Counted from the first letter of the stretch, positions 24,269 to 32,695 are shown. The stretch: 64,000 bases of DNA from Planctomycetota bacterium (GCA_018970785.1 JAGWVR010000003.1:28884-92883); one strand, 5' to 3'. Translations and numbers: made by a program. Notes: generated from the sequence alone by a model not told the origin.

Positions 24269-24805
24269 CTAGCCGACCGGCGGGCCCGACATACGGTGGC
24301 GGTCGAAGACGAGCAAACCGGCGATCGACTTGGCATCCTCGATCCGCCCGTCGAGGCACATCGCCACCGCCTCGTCGATGCTCACCTCGCGGGTCCGGAT
24401 CTCCTCGCCGGGCTCGAGTTCCTGCGGACCGGCGACGAGCCCCTCCGCCACGAACAGGTGCATCCGTTCGCGGAGGATGCCTGGCGACATCCAAAACGCC
24501 CCCAGCGCCGTGATCGTCCCGGCGCGGTAGCCGGTCTCCTCGACGAGCTCGCGGGCCGCGGCCGCGGCCGGGGGCTCAGGCCGATCGAGCGTTCCGGCGG
24601 GCAATTCGAGGAGCGTGGCCCCGACAGCGACGCGCGCCACCTCGACGAGGCACACGTTCCCGGACGGTGTCACGGGGATCACGACGACGCTCCCCGGATG
24701 GTCGACGACCTGGCGCTCGTGGAGCGTTCCGTCGGCGCAGTGCTGCACGACACGAACGACGCGGAAGCGCCGGCCTTCGAAGAGGACATCGGCAGGTCGG
24801 GAAGC
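24269..24805 (-). CDS. NUDIX hydrolase, ADP-ribose pyrophosphatase-like
   Basis: 178 residues from the ATG at 24805, supported by CCGGAG 10 bases upstream. The Nudix box is complete: GTLDRPEPPAAAAARELVEETGY, about residues 71-93, matching Gx5Ex7REUxEExGU. The preceding VVVIPVTPSGNVCLVEVAR strand and following ITALGAFWMSPGILRERMHLF region are as in ADP-ribose and nucleoside-diphosphate-sugar hydrolases of the NudF type. Substrate cannot be fixed from motifs. It follows ygfZ by 58 bases on the same strand. Confidence 0.9.
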   Translation of the reverse strand, partial: ASRPADVLFEGRRFRVVRVVQHCADGTLHERQVVDHPGSVVVIPVTPSGNVCLVEVARVAVGATLLELPAGTLDRPEPPAAAAARELVEETGYRAGTITALGAFWMSPGILRERMHLFVAEGLVAGPQELEPGEEIRTREVSIDEAVAMCLDGRIEDAKSIAGLLVFDRHRMSGPPVG

Positions 24806-24863
24806 CATCGTCGTGCACTCCGGAAACGGGGAATCGCTCGGGGACACCGCGGGCTCGACGGCG

Positions 24864-25838
24864 TCAGGGGAATCGGCCGCTCACGGGCGTGACCCGCTCG
24901 GCGCCGACCGCCAGCCGCTCCCGTGCCGCCAGTCCCTTCGTCGTCACCATCGCCAGCGCGATTCCCGAGCCACCGTCGGCCGACCAGGCGGCGCTCGTCA
25001 CGCCGCCGACCGTGTCGCGCGTCCCGTCGTCGTTGATGGCGACCACCTCGGCACCGCCGGTCGGGAGGACGGTCGCACTGGCGAGCCTCACCAGGCGCCG
25101 GTTGACGTGGCCGAGTGCGTCGATCCGGGCGACAGTCTCCTGGCCGAGGTAGCACCCCTTCGTGAACGAGATCGCCTCCCCGTCGCGCCCCAATTCCTGG
25201 GGGAGTGCCCGCTCGGGGATGTCGTGGGGCAGCGGGTAGCCGTTTTCGATCCGCACGGCGTCGACCGCCGCCGCCGCGGCGTTCACGAGGCCAGCCGCCG
25301 CACACGCGGCGTCCAAATTCGCGGCCGCCGCGCGGGGAACGAGCAGCAACCAGCCTCCCGGCCAGACGCCGGCCGCGGAGATCGTCTTGACCGCGCCGAG
25401 GTCGATGCCCGGGACAGTCCGTACGTCCGGTGACCGGGCTGCGGCCAACCAATCCGTCGCCTGCGGCCCGGCCAGGCCCCGCACCTCCCAGGTGGCGGAG
25501 ACGGCGGCCACCGTGAGCCGCTCGCGGATGTGGTACCGCTCGAGATGGACGGCGAGATCGCTTTCCACTCCCGGCCACGCCACCAGCCAGACGTCGTCGC
25601 CTTCGCGGAGCACGTGGACCAACGCCACGATCTGCCCACGCGCGTCGAGCAGCATCGCTTCGCTCGAAGCGCCGTGCGCCAATGCCGCCACGTGGGCGGT
25701 CGCGAACGCGTCGACGAACCGCACCGCGTCGGGGCCGGCGACGTGGATCACGGCGCAGCCGGGAATCGCGAACCGCGCCACGCCACGGCGGAGCTGGGAA
25801 TACCCCGGCGGGACGGGAGTGGGGGTGGCGTCGTCCAT
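24864..25838 (-). CDS. ygfZ: YgfZ/GcvT-domain folate-binding protein
   Basis: 324 residues from the ATG at 25838; the frame is open 45 residues further without support. YgfZ-type proteins are folate-dependent factors for Fe-S cluster enzymes such as tRNA methylthiolase MiaB. The signature K-G-C-[FY]-x-G-Q-E is present as FTKGCYLGQETVARI (about residues 224-238), preceded by RIENGYPLPHDIPERALPQELG. The catalytic residues of a true glycine-cleavage T protein are not expected. A GC hairpin lies 56 bases upstream of the start. Confidence 0.88.
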   Translation of the reverse strand: MDDATPTPVPPGYSQLRRGVARFAIPGCAVIHVAGPDAVRFVDAFATAHVAALAHGASSEAMLLDARGQIVALVHVLREGDDVWLVAWPGVESDLAVHLERYHIRERLTVAAVSATWEVRGLAGPQATDWLAAARSPDVRTVPGIDLGAVKTISAAGVWPGGWLLLVPRAAAANLDAACAAAGLVNAAAAAVDAVRIENGYPLPHDIPERALPQELGRDGEAISFTKGCYLGQETVARIDALGHVNRRLVRLASATVLPTGGAEVVAINDDGTRDTVGGVTSAAWSADGGSGIALAMVTTKGLAARERLAVGAERVTPVSGRFP

Positions 25839-26193
25839 GGAACCAGCGGGTGCGGCGGCCTGACGGGGATCGTCAGTGGAGGGTACCACCGTCGGCCGCG
25901 CGAAAAAACGCGGCCTTCGACCGACCCTGGCGAACGCTCGGCCGGGATCCTGCGTACAGCCTCTCGTTCGCACGACGCGGGATCGGAAGTCCGGATCCCC
26001 GTCGCGTGATGGCCGTGGTCGATCGGCAGGGAACGCTGTCGCGTCACCCGCCGTCGGCCCGGATCACGGCGTCGAGCGGCACCCGCGTGCGGAAGGTTTC
26101 CGCCGTGACTCCGTCGGTGTAGACGCGGTCGCACCGTGCGCCCGCGGCACCCCGGAGGGATGACGTTCCGAGTCCGGAAAGTGATGGTGGCCG
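25839..26193. other. 355-base divergent intergenic region with one strong hairpin
   Basis: Between ygfZ (minus) and the HTH gene (plus). It contains the hairpin at 25894-25915 described separately. Overlapping reading frames here are Arg/Pro-rich and not credible genes. No confident promoter hexamers seen. Confidence 0.4.
25894..25915. other. perfect 7-bp GC hairpin in the ygfZ leader
   Basis: GGCCGCG (25894-25900), loop CGAAAAAA, CGCGGCC (25909-25915). On the minus strand the loop is T-rich and the stem lies 56 bases before the ygfZ ATG. Confidence 0.45.
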
Positions 26194-26820
26194 ATGGCAA
26201 CGGTGCGCTTCGAGGGTCAGTGCCACGACGGCTTCGACGAGGATGGCTGCTATCCCAACCCGTTCGCCGCGGATCACGGTGAGGAATCCGGCCACGACCT
26301 CCCGCCGCTCGGCGAGCGGCCGTCGCTGCGTCCACGGGTCGCGCGGCGCGTGCCACGCCCGCAGACCGGGCTGCACCGGATCGCCGAGGTGCGCGAACAA
26401 CAGGGCGTCTCCCAGCGCAACGTCGCCCGCCGCCTGGGGCTGGAATTGGCCGTCGTCCGCCGCCAGGAACAGTCTGACTGCGATCTGCGGATCTCCGACC
26501 TGATGCTCTGGCAGCAGGTCCTCGAGGTGCCGATCGCCGAACTGCTCGTCGAGGGGGAGGGGCAACTCTCCGGTCCCGTCCTGGCCCGTTCCCGAATGGT
26601 CAAGCTGATGAAGACGGCGGCTGCGATCCGCGAACAGTCCGGCAGCGGGGCGCTGGGCAAGTTGGCCGACATGCTCATCACGCAGATCCTGGAGATCATG
26701 CCGGAACTGGCCGACGTCACCCCCTGGCATTCCGTGGGCCAGCGACGGACCCTGGCGGAGTTGGGTCGAACCGCGTGCCAGGTCGTGTCGGAGGACTCTC
26801 TCCGCAGCGGCGGCTCGTGA
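26194..26820 (+). CDS. helix-turn-helix protein, planctomycete type
   Basis: 208 residues. The first 55 are acidic and then Arg/Pro-rich; an XRE-like HTH follows (GLHRIAEVREQQGVSQRNVARRLGLELAVVRRQEQ, about 59-93). The conserved-looking second half (DLMLWQQVLEVPIAELLVEGE, ARSRMVKLMKTAAAIREQ, MLITQILEIMPELADVTPWHSVGQRRTLAELGR) resembles a planctomycete protein family I recall with this domain order. It is probably a DNA-binding regulator, targets unknown. The true start could be further in, since the N-terminus is low in conservation. Confidence 0.75.
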   Translation: MATVRFEGQCHDGFDEDGCYPNPFAADHGEESGHDLPPLGERPSLRPRVARRVPRPQTGLHRIAEVREQQGVSQRNVARRLGLELAVVRRQEQSDCDLRISDLMLWQQVLEVPIAELLVEGEGQLSGPVLARSRMVKLMKTAAAIREQSGSGALGKLADMLITQILEIMPELADVTPWHSVGQRRTLAELGRTACQVVSEDSLRSGGS

Positions 26821-26856
26821 GGAGGGCGGCGGGCGCGGCGCCGTCGCACACCGCGC

Positions 26857-26886
26857 TTGATTCGCGCCGTGCCGGCGGCCTAGGAT
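26857..26886 (+). promoter_or_regulatory. sigma-70-like promoter candidate
   Basis: TTGATT (26857-26862), 18-base spacer, TAGGAT (26881-26886). It would start transcription near 26893, about 40 bases before the 28-codon membrane ORF at 26934. Confidence 0.45.
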
Positions 26887-27410
26887 CGGTCGGTCGTCTT
26901 CCGCTCCGTCGCTCCCCCGCGAGGTCCGTTCCGGTGTTTTCGCTGCTCGGCGTCCTGCTCATCGTGCTGGTGCTGTTCGTCGCCGTCGCCATGACGGCGA
27001 AACTCGTCCTCGGAAAGTGACGCCGAGTGACGCTGCCGCCCGCGGTCGTCCTGGCCGTGCCGCGAGCCTGACGCCTGCCGCGTGGCTCCGACGAACAGGA
27101 GGGTCACCAGCGCCCCCAAGACCCCGGCGAACGTGACCCAGGCTCCGACTGCCAACCCGAAATAGTCGCGCAGCCACACCCGTGACGGTGGCTCGACACT
27201 CCGCGGCACCTTGCGCTGGACGGGGCCTTCGCGGCCCGTCTGTTTCGCCATCCCGCGGCGGAACTCGTCCCAATCCACTTGGGCTTCGGGGCGGGCGAGG
27301 GCCTCGAGCCATCCGTCCCGGGCCCACCACAGGCCCAGCGGCGGGCCGACCGTGGCGGCCAACCAGAGCGTCGCCAGCACGGTGATCTGCAGCCTGTTGC
27401 GCGAAACCAT
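26880..27410 (-). CDS. predicted two-helix membrane protein, unknown function
   Basis: 176 residues from the ATG at 27410. Two hydrophobic helices (about 7-28, LQITVLATLWLAATVGPPLGLWW, and about 86-108, LAVGAWVTFAGVLGALVTLLFVG) flank a charged loop (DWDEFRRGMAKQTGREGPVQRK). Helix pattern and codon use support the first 115 residues. The remaining tail is His/Asp/Gln/Arg-rich (DGDEQHQHDEQDAEQRKHRN) and is exactly antisense to a small hydrophobic ORF on the plus strand, so it may be an artefact of an unread stop or a genuine long overlap. No family recognised. Confidence 0.5.
   Translation of the reverse strand: MVSRNRLQITVLATLWLAATVGPPLGLWWARDGWLEALARPEAQVDWDEFRRGMAKQTGREGPVQRKVPRSVEPPSRVWLRDYFGLAVGAWVTFAGVLGALVTLLFVGATRQASGSRHGQDDRGRQRHSASLSEDEFRRHGDGDEQHQHDEQDAEQRKHRNGPRGGATERKTTDRS
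26934..27020 (+). CDS. 28-residue single-helix membrane peptide
   Basis: GTG start at 26934, stop at 27020. The product, MFSLLGVLLIVLVLFVAVAM then TAKLVLGK, is one membrane helix with a positively charged C-terminal end, typical of bacterial small membrane proteins. A promoter-like TTGATT-18-TAGGAT lies upstream. It is fully antisense to the tail of the minus-strand ORF above; only one of the two may be real. Confidence 0.42.
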   Translation: MFSLLGVLLIVLVLFVAVAMTAKLVLGK

Positions 27411-27587
27411 CGCCGCGGAGTTCCCGGAAAAGCTTGGGGGCCCGACGGCGACCGCTCCGGCACCGTCCCCCCATTCTGCCGCGTCGACCGCGCCGCTCAA
27501 CCGGTCTGGCGGGGCAGCCGACGGTTCGCTACCGTCCCCGCCGATCCTCCCGTTTCCCGCCCCGCGTTCCTCGAAGGAGTCGTCAGC

Positions 27588-28676
27588 GTGGTCACCGACC
27601 CCTGCACGCTTCGCAGCCGCGTGACCGCGATCCTCGCGGCCGTGGCGTTCGCCGGCCTCCCGACGGCAGCACTCGCCCAGCCTGGCCAGTCCGGCTGGCT
27701 GCCCACATCGTGGTTCACCCCGAGCCAAGTCGACCCCAAGGCGATGTTCCCGTTGGCCGAGCAGGACGGTCCCTGGCTCGTCCTCGCGACGACGTTCCGC
27801 GGCGAGGGTGCCCGTGACGACGCCCGGCGTCTCGTCCAGGAACTGCGGCAGAAACACGGCCTCAAAGCCTACACCCACGAGAAATCGTTCGACTACACGG
27901 GATCACCGCAGGGTCTCGGCCTCAATCCCGACGGTTCGCCGAAGAAGATGCGCTATGCCAACAGCGCGCAGGTCGTCGAGGTTGCCGTGCTCGTCGGCGA
28001 CTTCGCGTCGTTCGACGATCCCCGCGGCCAGAAGGTCCTGGCCCGAGTCAAGCAACTCCATCCTGAAGCCCTCTCGGGCGAAGGAGGGCGGAGCCGTTCC
28101 TATTCCGAGTTCCGGCGGATGGTCGGCCTCGAACGGGGCACCGGCAAGGGACCGCTGCATCTGGCGTTCGTGATCCCCAATCCACTGCTGCCGGAGGACT
28201 TTTTCGCCCGCCAGCAGATCGACCGCTTCGTCCTCGACATGAACGCCGACGTCACCCACAGCCTTCTCGACTGCCCGGGGGCGTACAGCATCCGGGTGGC
28301 GACCTTCACCGGTGCCGGAAGCTTCGACCAATCCACCGCCGAGGAAACCCCCGGCGCCAGCCGGCTGGTCGAGGCGGCGGAGCAGGCCCATCGGCTCACC
28401 GAAACGCTGCGCCGTGCCGGCTGGCCCGCCTGGGAGTTTCACGACCGTGAATCGAGCATCGTCTGCGTGGGATCGTTCGACGAGGTGCGGATCCGGCAAC
28501 CCAACGGCGGCACGGCCCTCCATCCCGAGGCGGCGAGGATCGTCCGCGAACTCGGCCCCGACCCAGCGCGGCTGGCCGCCGGAGCCGTGATGCCGCGGAC
28601 GATCGACGGGATCCTCCTCGACGTCGCCCCGAAACCGATCGGCGTGCCGCGCCGGCCGGCCCGCGCCAAGCTCTGA
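27588..28676 (+). CDS. secreted protein with two SPOR-like segments, unknown function
   Basis: 362 residues from a GTG at 27588, with AAGGAG 9 bases upstream deciding the start. Signal peptide about residues 1-29 (ILAAVAFAGLPTAALAQ). Two segments share a pattern of a beta strand, a helix rich in Ala/Leu/Arg and a second strand ending in a VGSF-like motif: about 60-145 (WLVLATTFRGEGARDDARRL, VAVLVGDFASFDD) and about 225-300 (YSIRVATFTGAG, LTETLRRAGWPAWEFHDR, IVCVGSFDEV). This is how SPOR peptidoglycan-binding domains look, but the assignment is inference. Followed by rdgB after 4 bases, so co-transcribed. Confidence 0.75.
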   Translation: MVTDPCTLRSRVTAILAAVAFAGLPTAALAQPGQSGWLPTSWFTPSQVDPKAMFPLAEQDGPWLVLATTFRGEGARDDARRLVQELRQKHGLKAYTHEKSFDYTGSPQGLGLNPDGSPKKMRYANSAQVVEVAVLVGDFASFDDPRGQKVLARVKQLHPEALSGEGGRSRSYSEFRRMVGLERGTGKGPLHLAFVIPNPLLPEDFFARQQIDRFVLDMNADVTHSLLDCPGAYSIRVATFTGAGSFDQSTAEETPGASRLVEAAEQAHRLTETLRRAGWPAWEFHDRESSIVCVGSFDEVRIRQPNGGTALHPEAARIVRELGPDPARLAAGAVMPRTIDGILLDVAPKPIGVPRRPARAKL

Positions 28677-28680
28677 TCCG

Positions 28681-29322
28681 ATGACGGCTCCGACCGGCCC
28701 CATCCTCGTGCTCGGCACGACCAGCAGCGGGAAGCTGCGGGAGCTGCGCCGGATACTCGAGCCTCTGGGGATCGTCTGCCGGGCCCTGGCCGACATGCCC
28801 GGCGCGGTAGACGTCGATGAAACCGGTGCCACGTTCGCCGCCAACGCCGCCCTCAAGGCCGCCGCCCAGGCGCGTGCCTGCCGGGCATGGGTCCTCGCCG
28901 AGGACAGCGGGCTGTGCGTCGCCGCTCTCGGCGGCGCGCCCGGGATCCGGTCCGCGCGGTTCGCCGGCGAGCCACGCGACGACGCCGCCAACAACCGGCT
29001 TCTGCTCGAGCGCCTCGCCGACGCCACGGACCGCACCGCGCACTATGCATGCCACGCGGCGTTGGCGAACCCCGCCGGAGCGATCGTGGCGACCTCCCAC
29101 GGCGAGTGCCACGGCGTGATCACGGCAGCACCGGCCGGCACCGGAGGGTTCGGCTACGACCCGCTGTTCGTCGTCCCGGAGTACCACCGGACGTTCGGCA
29201 CGCTGCCGGGGACGGTCAAGGACCTGATCAGTCACCGGGCGCGTGCGATCCGCGCGATCAGCGACGACCTGCTCAGGCACCTGCGCCCCGCGGCGTCCTC
29301 CCTGCCGCCAACCGGGCGGTGA
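28681..29322 (+). CDS. rdgB: non-canonical purine NTP pyrophosphatase (RdgB/HAM1)
   Basis: 213-residue house-cleaning enzyme that hydrolyses dITP, ITP and XTP to monophosphates. Seen: N-terminal ILVLGTTSSGKLREL (the usual T-x-N-x-x-K with Asn replaced by Ser), metal-binding VLAEDSGLCVAALGGAPGIRSARFAG, GGFGYDPLF, and the nucleotide-specificity motif ISHRARA. Length is normal. It starts 4 bases after the preceding gene's stop. Its last 50 bases overlap the 3' end of the convergent glycosyltransferase gene. Confidence 0.93.
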   Translation: MTAPTGPILVLGTTSSGKLRELRRILEPLGIVCRALADMPGAVDVDETGATFAANAALKAAAQARACRAWVLAEDSGLCVAALGGAPGIRSARFAGEPRDDAANNRLLLERLADATDRTAHYACHAALANPAGAIVATSHGECHGVITAAPAGTGGFGYDPLFVVPEYHRTFGTLPGTVKDLISHRARAIRAISDDLLRHLRPAASSLPPTGR

Positions 29323-30436
29323 TCACGTCGATGACCGTCGGGGTGCCATCCATCCGCCCCCGATACCCCCGCGCAACGGTCGCGAACGGCTCCAGTCCGG
29401 CGACGAATCCGCGGACCACCTCCGGGGTGACCGCTTCGAGGGGGCAGAACGAGCCGGCGGCCATGTCGGCGAGAAAATGGCTGTTGATCAGCTGCTCGGC
29501 GTGGGCGCGCTCCGGCAGCAGGAACATCGGCTTGCCGAAGTGCAGCGCCTCGCCGATGAGTTGGTTGCCGGCCGCCGAAATCAGGGCCCGGCATCCCGCC
29601 AGGTCGTCGATGAACCGGCACTCGTCGATCTCGTGAAACGTGAGGTTCCGCCACGAAGGCCGGGCGCCGAGCCCGTAGACGCGGATCGGGAGACCGGCTT
29701 CGTCGAGGGCGTCGAGCACCGAGTGCGGCGTGATGCGGCGGAGATAGCTCACCAGGTGGCCGCGATCCTCGGGCGCGACGGCGAGCAGTGCCGGGCGGAG
29801 GAGAGGCCCGACCTGGACGACGTGCTCCCACCCCGGCTTGAGTGCTGGGCGAAAAAACGCCGAGACCACGGTGTCGTCGGCGTCGGTCGAGTACATCCAG
29901 ACCGCATGGCTCATGAACCAGGCGTGCCACTGCAGGCCCCAGGGAAGGATCCCGAGGGAGTAGGCGAGGAGGAAGTGCTGGTGGTCCACGCTGACCAGCG
30001 GGATGCCCAACCGCGCGCAGGCCCGCGGCAGGGCCGGCTCGAAATCGGTCACCGCCAGATCGGCGCCGAACGACTGCAGCTCCGTCGCCAATCGTTCGAC
30101 GAGTGGACCGAGGATCCGGGCCTGGTAGTCCAGCCCGACGGTGATCGACCGGGCGATGTCGAGACGCCCGTCCGTGTACTGGAAGACGATCCCGGGGATC
30201 TCGCTGACGGAGACGGGCCCGTCTCCCGGGAACCGCCTGGCGAGCATGTCGTGGGCGTCGGCGGAGGTGTAGATCCGAATCGTGTGGCCCGACGGCAGGC
30301 GCTCGACGAGCGTCGCCACCCGCGTGGCGTGGCCCCGCCCCTCGCCGCACAGGCTGATCGCGATCCGCGCCACGCCAGTCGTCCCGGAAAACCGCGCCGC
30401 CGGGGTTTTCGCGCCCGCGCGACCGTGGTCCGTCAT
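29273..30436 (-). CDS. MurG-like glycosyltransferase of the MJ1255 type
   Basis: 387 residues from the ATG at 30436; 80 further upstream residues are open but Arg/Pro-rich and not credible. The N-terminus IAISLCGEGRGHATRVATLVE carries the G-x-G-H-x-x-R motif of GT-B fold transferases such as MurG and UDP-glucuronosyltransferases. The C-terminal domain has ALISAAGNQLIGEALHFGKP followed by MFLLPERAHAEQLINSHFL, the nucleotide-sugar-binding region. Acceptor and donor unknown. Convergent with rdgB, with 50 bases of 3' overlap. Confidence 0.82.
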   Translation of the reverse strand: MTDHGRAGAKTPAARFSGTTGVARIAISLCGEGRGHATRVATLVERLPSGHTIRIYTSADAHDMLARRFPGDGPVSVSEIPGIVFQYTDGRLDIARSITVGLDYQARILGPLVERLATELQSFGADLAVTDFEPALPRACARLGIPLVSVDHQHFLLAYSLGILPWGLQWHAWFMSHAVWMYSTDADDTVVSAFFRPALKPGWEHVVQVGPLLRPALLAVAPEDRGHLVSYLRRITPHSVLDALDEAGLPIRVYGLGARPSWRNLTFHEIDECRFIDDLAGCRALISAAGNQLIGEALHFGKPMFLLPERAHAEQLINSHFLADMAAGSFCPLEAVTPEVVRGFVAGLEPFATVARGYRGRMDGTPTVIDVITARLAAGRTPRGAGA

Positions 30437-30556
30437 TGTGTACGCTGCGGAAAAAACCGTCGCGATGGCCCCTTTTGCGGGCGCGGGAGCCACCGCCATC
30501 CGGGGGCGGTCGCCCGCGGAGAAGGGGACTGTCTGGAGAGAAGGTGTCAGGTGCCG

Positions 30557-30562
30557 TAGACT
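30557..30562 (+). promoter_or_regulatory. -10-like TAGACT before the isomerase gene
   Basis: TAGACT lies 39 bases before the ATG at 30601, in the divergent gap with the glycosyltransferase gene. The -35 region 17 bases upstream (CTGGAG) is poor. Confidence 0.3.
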
Positions 30563-30600
30563 GCGATGGAAACGGCCTCGTTTTGCCCGACACGGACGGC

Positions 30601-31698
30601 ATGATGCCAACACCCTCGTGGTCACGCCACCGGCCGATGTGGGCCGTCGGTCGCCGAGCGACCGCTGCCGCGGCACTGTCCGCGGCGTCGCTGGCGATCA
30701 CCTGGTCGCTGGCGGCACACGGTCTTGGACAGGCCGTCGAACGGGCCCCGGCGGTCGTGTTGACGATCGACGACGAGCCCGTCTCCGCCACGCAGCTGAG
30801 CGCCGCCGTCAGGCGTGTGCCCGGGGCAAGGTCGCTCACCCCGAGCACCCCCCCGGAGCAGCGTCTCCTCGTCGAGGCCCGGGCGGTCGACAGCCTGATC
30901 AACGAGCGTCTGCTCGCGGCAGCTGCACGACGGGAGGCGATCATCGTCACCCCCCAGGACATCGACGCCCGGATCGACCGGTTGGTCGCGGCGGCCAAGA
31001 AGGTCAGCCTCGAGGACTTCCTCCGTACCACCGGAGACGACGGCGACGACCTCCGCCATCGGGTGAATCTCGATCTGACCATCGAGAAGCTGCTCGAGCC
31101 GCAGTTGGCCGAAGGAGCTCTCCGCGCCGAGTACAACGCCCGACGGCGCGAATTCGACGGGTCACGGGTCCGGGTCAGCCACGTGGTGCTGCGGCCGGAG
31201 ATGTCGTTGGGAACCGGTGCCGTGGCCGACACGCTCTCCCGGGCGGAGTCGATTCGCCGGGAGATCCTCCGTGGCGACGCGACGTTCGCCGACGCCGCGC
31301 GAAAGTACTCGTCGGGGCCGAGCCGTCATCGCGGTGGCGACATCGGCTTCATCGGCCGGCTCGATCCGATGACCGAGGAGTTCTCCGCCGCGGCGTTCGC
31401 GTTGGCGAAGGGGGACGTCTCGAAACCGTTCACGACGCCGTTCGGTATCCATGTCGCGACGGTCACGGAAATCGAACCGGGAAAGCTGTCTTTCGAGGCG
31501 GTCCGCGGACTCGTGCTCCGACAGGTGAGCGTGACTGCGTTTCGGAATCTCGTCCAGGGGCTGCGGTCGAAAGCGCGGGTCGTGTATTCCCCCGGCGTAC
31601 CCCATTTTGCCGGCGGACGGCCGGGGGCCGAGGTGGTCGTGCTCGAGGACGCAGACGTCGTCGAACCCGGGGCGACGAGCGAGCCGGTCCGGCCCTGA
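30601..31698 (+). CDS. PpiC/SurA-type parvulin peptidyl-prolyl isomerase, exported
   Basis: 365 residues from the ATG at 30601 (a second ATG follows at 30604). Arg-rich start and hydrophobic segment about residues 20-45 act as signal peptide or anchor. A SurA-like N-terminal helical part (VLTIDDEPVSATQLSAAVRR, VDSLINERLLAAAARREAI) precedes a parvulin domain (about 190-300): VRVSHVVLRPE, FADAARKYSSGPSRHRGGDIGFIGR, FALAKGDVSKPFTTPFGIHVATV. Likely a periplasmic chaperone for envelope proteins. The C-terminal 30 residues are acidic and variable. Confidence 0.88.
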   Translation: MMPTPSWSRHRPMWAVGRRATAAAALSAASLAITWSLAAHGLGQAVERAPAVVLTIDDEPVSATQLSAAVRRVPGARSLTPSTPPEQRLLVEARAVDSLINERLLAAAARREAIIVTPQDIDARIDRLVAAAKKVSLEDFLRTTGDDGDDLRHRVNLDLTIEKLLEPQLAEGALRAEYNARRREFDGSRVRVSHVVLRPEMSLGTGAVADTLSRAESIRREILRGDATFADAARKYSSGPSRHRGGDIGFIGRLDPMTEEFSAAAFALAKGDVSKPFTTPFGIHVATVTEIEPGKLSFEAVRGLVLRQVSVTAFRNLVQGLRSKARVVYSPGVPHFAGGRPGAEVVVLEDADVVEPGATSEPVRP

Positions 31699-31795
31699 CG
31701 GCTTCCGCCGCGGCTCGATGAGACCGCGCGGCGGGCGATGGGGCTGGCGGCATCTCCGCTCGCCCGACGGGCGGGTCGACGTCGGTGAGATGCGA

Positions 31796-31824
31796 TTGGC
31801 CCGAACCCGCCGGCGTGCTACGGT
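31796..31824 (+). promoter_or_regulatory. sigma-70-like promoter candidate
   Basis: TTGGCC (31796-31801), 17-base spacer, TACGGT (31819-31824), placed about 65 bases before the ATG at 31892. The spacer contains a 16-mer that recurs at 40896-40911. Confidence 0.45.
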
Positions 31825-31891
31825 CCCGCCCCCGGTCGAGCCGCCGCTGGCGGCGGAGACGTGGGCCCTCCACCTCGGCGGTGACGACGCG

Positions 31892-32695
31892 ATGAAATGG
31901 CGCAGCTCTGTCCTGATCACCGCGCTGGTGGTGGTCCCCTTGGTCGCGACCTTCTCCCACCTCGTGCCGAGCGCCGTCAGACGCGCCGCATCCGCGCGGT
32001 TGTGGCAGCCGGTACGCCAGGGGATCCTCGCGCTCCTCGATGACGACACCGACGCAGGGAACGGCGTGCCTACGCCCGTCGCCACCGAACCCACCATGGA
32101 AGCCGAGCGACGCAGCGAGAGCCTCGTCGCGTTGGCGCCGGTGGCCTTGCCCCCCGCCGCGCTCGACACGCCGGTGGCGGCCAGCGTCACCGACCCGCGG
32201 GGCACCGCGACACCGGCGGCGGTGGCCGCGGTGTCGTTCACCTCGTCCCCCGCTCCGGAGTCCGCCGTCGCCCTCCCCACCGAGGCCCCGGCTCCACGGC
32301 CACCGGCTTCGCCGCAGGCGGTCGCCGACGCGCTGGTGGCGTCGACACGTGGCTCGTGGGCACCGCATCTTTCGGAGACCCGGCCACCGGTCGCTCCGGA
32401 CCTCCCGACCGGGTTCCCGGCGACCCGGGCGGCGGCCGAGAGGCACCTCGCCGAGCTCGGTGCGGTCGGATTCGACTTCACCCCCGCCGACGCCGCCTGC
32501 CCGCGGCATCGTTGTTCCTGCCGGCTCCCCGCCGATCCCAGCGGCCAGTTGCAGCGCGTCTTCCAAGCGGCCGACGAAAACCCGGAAGTGGCGCTGGGGC
32601 AACTCCTCGCCGAGGTGAAGTCGTGGCAGCGGCGATCGCTCGCCACGGCACCCCCAACCGCGCCGGCGGCGCGCGGCGGAACCATCCGCCGCTGA
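31892..32695 (+). CDS. membrane-anchored protein with Ala/Pro-rich linker, unknown function
   Basis: 267 residues from ATGAAATGG at 31892; open frame upstream is not supported. One N-terminal helix (about 6-22, VLITALVVVPLVATFSHLV) then an Ala/Pro/Thr-rich linker (about 50-160) and a C-terminal region containing HLAELGAVGFDFTPADA, a CPRHRCSC cysteine cluster and a helix (GQLQRVFQAADENPEVAL). The four-residue-spaced cysteines (CPRHRCSC) could bind a metal. No family recognised. Separated from the isomerase gene by its own promoter candidate. Confidence 0.65.
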   Translation: MKWRSSVLITALVVVPLVATFSHLVPSAVRRAASARLWQPVRQGILALLDDDTDAGNGVPTPVATEPTMEAERRSESLVALAPVALPPAALDTPVAASVTDPRGTATPAAVAAVSFTSSPAPESAVALPTEAPAPRPPASPQAVADALVASTRGSWAPHLSETRPPVAPDLPTGFPATRAAAERHLAELGAVGFDFTPADAACPRHRCSCRLPADPSGQLQRVFQAADENPEVALGQLLAEVKSWQRRSLATAPPTAPAARGGTIRR

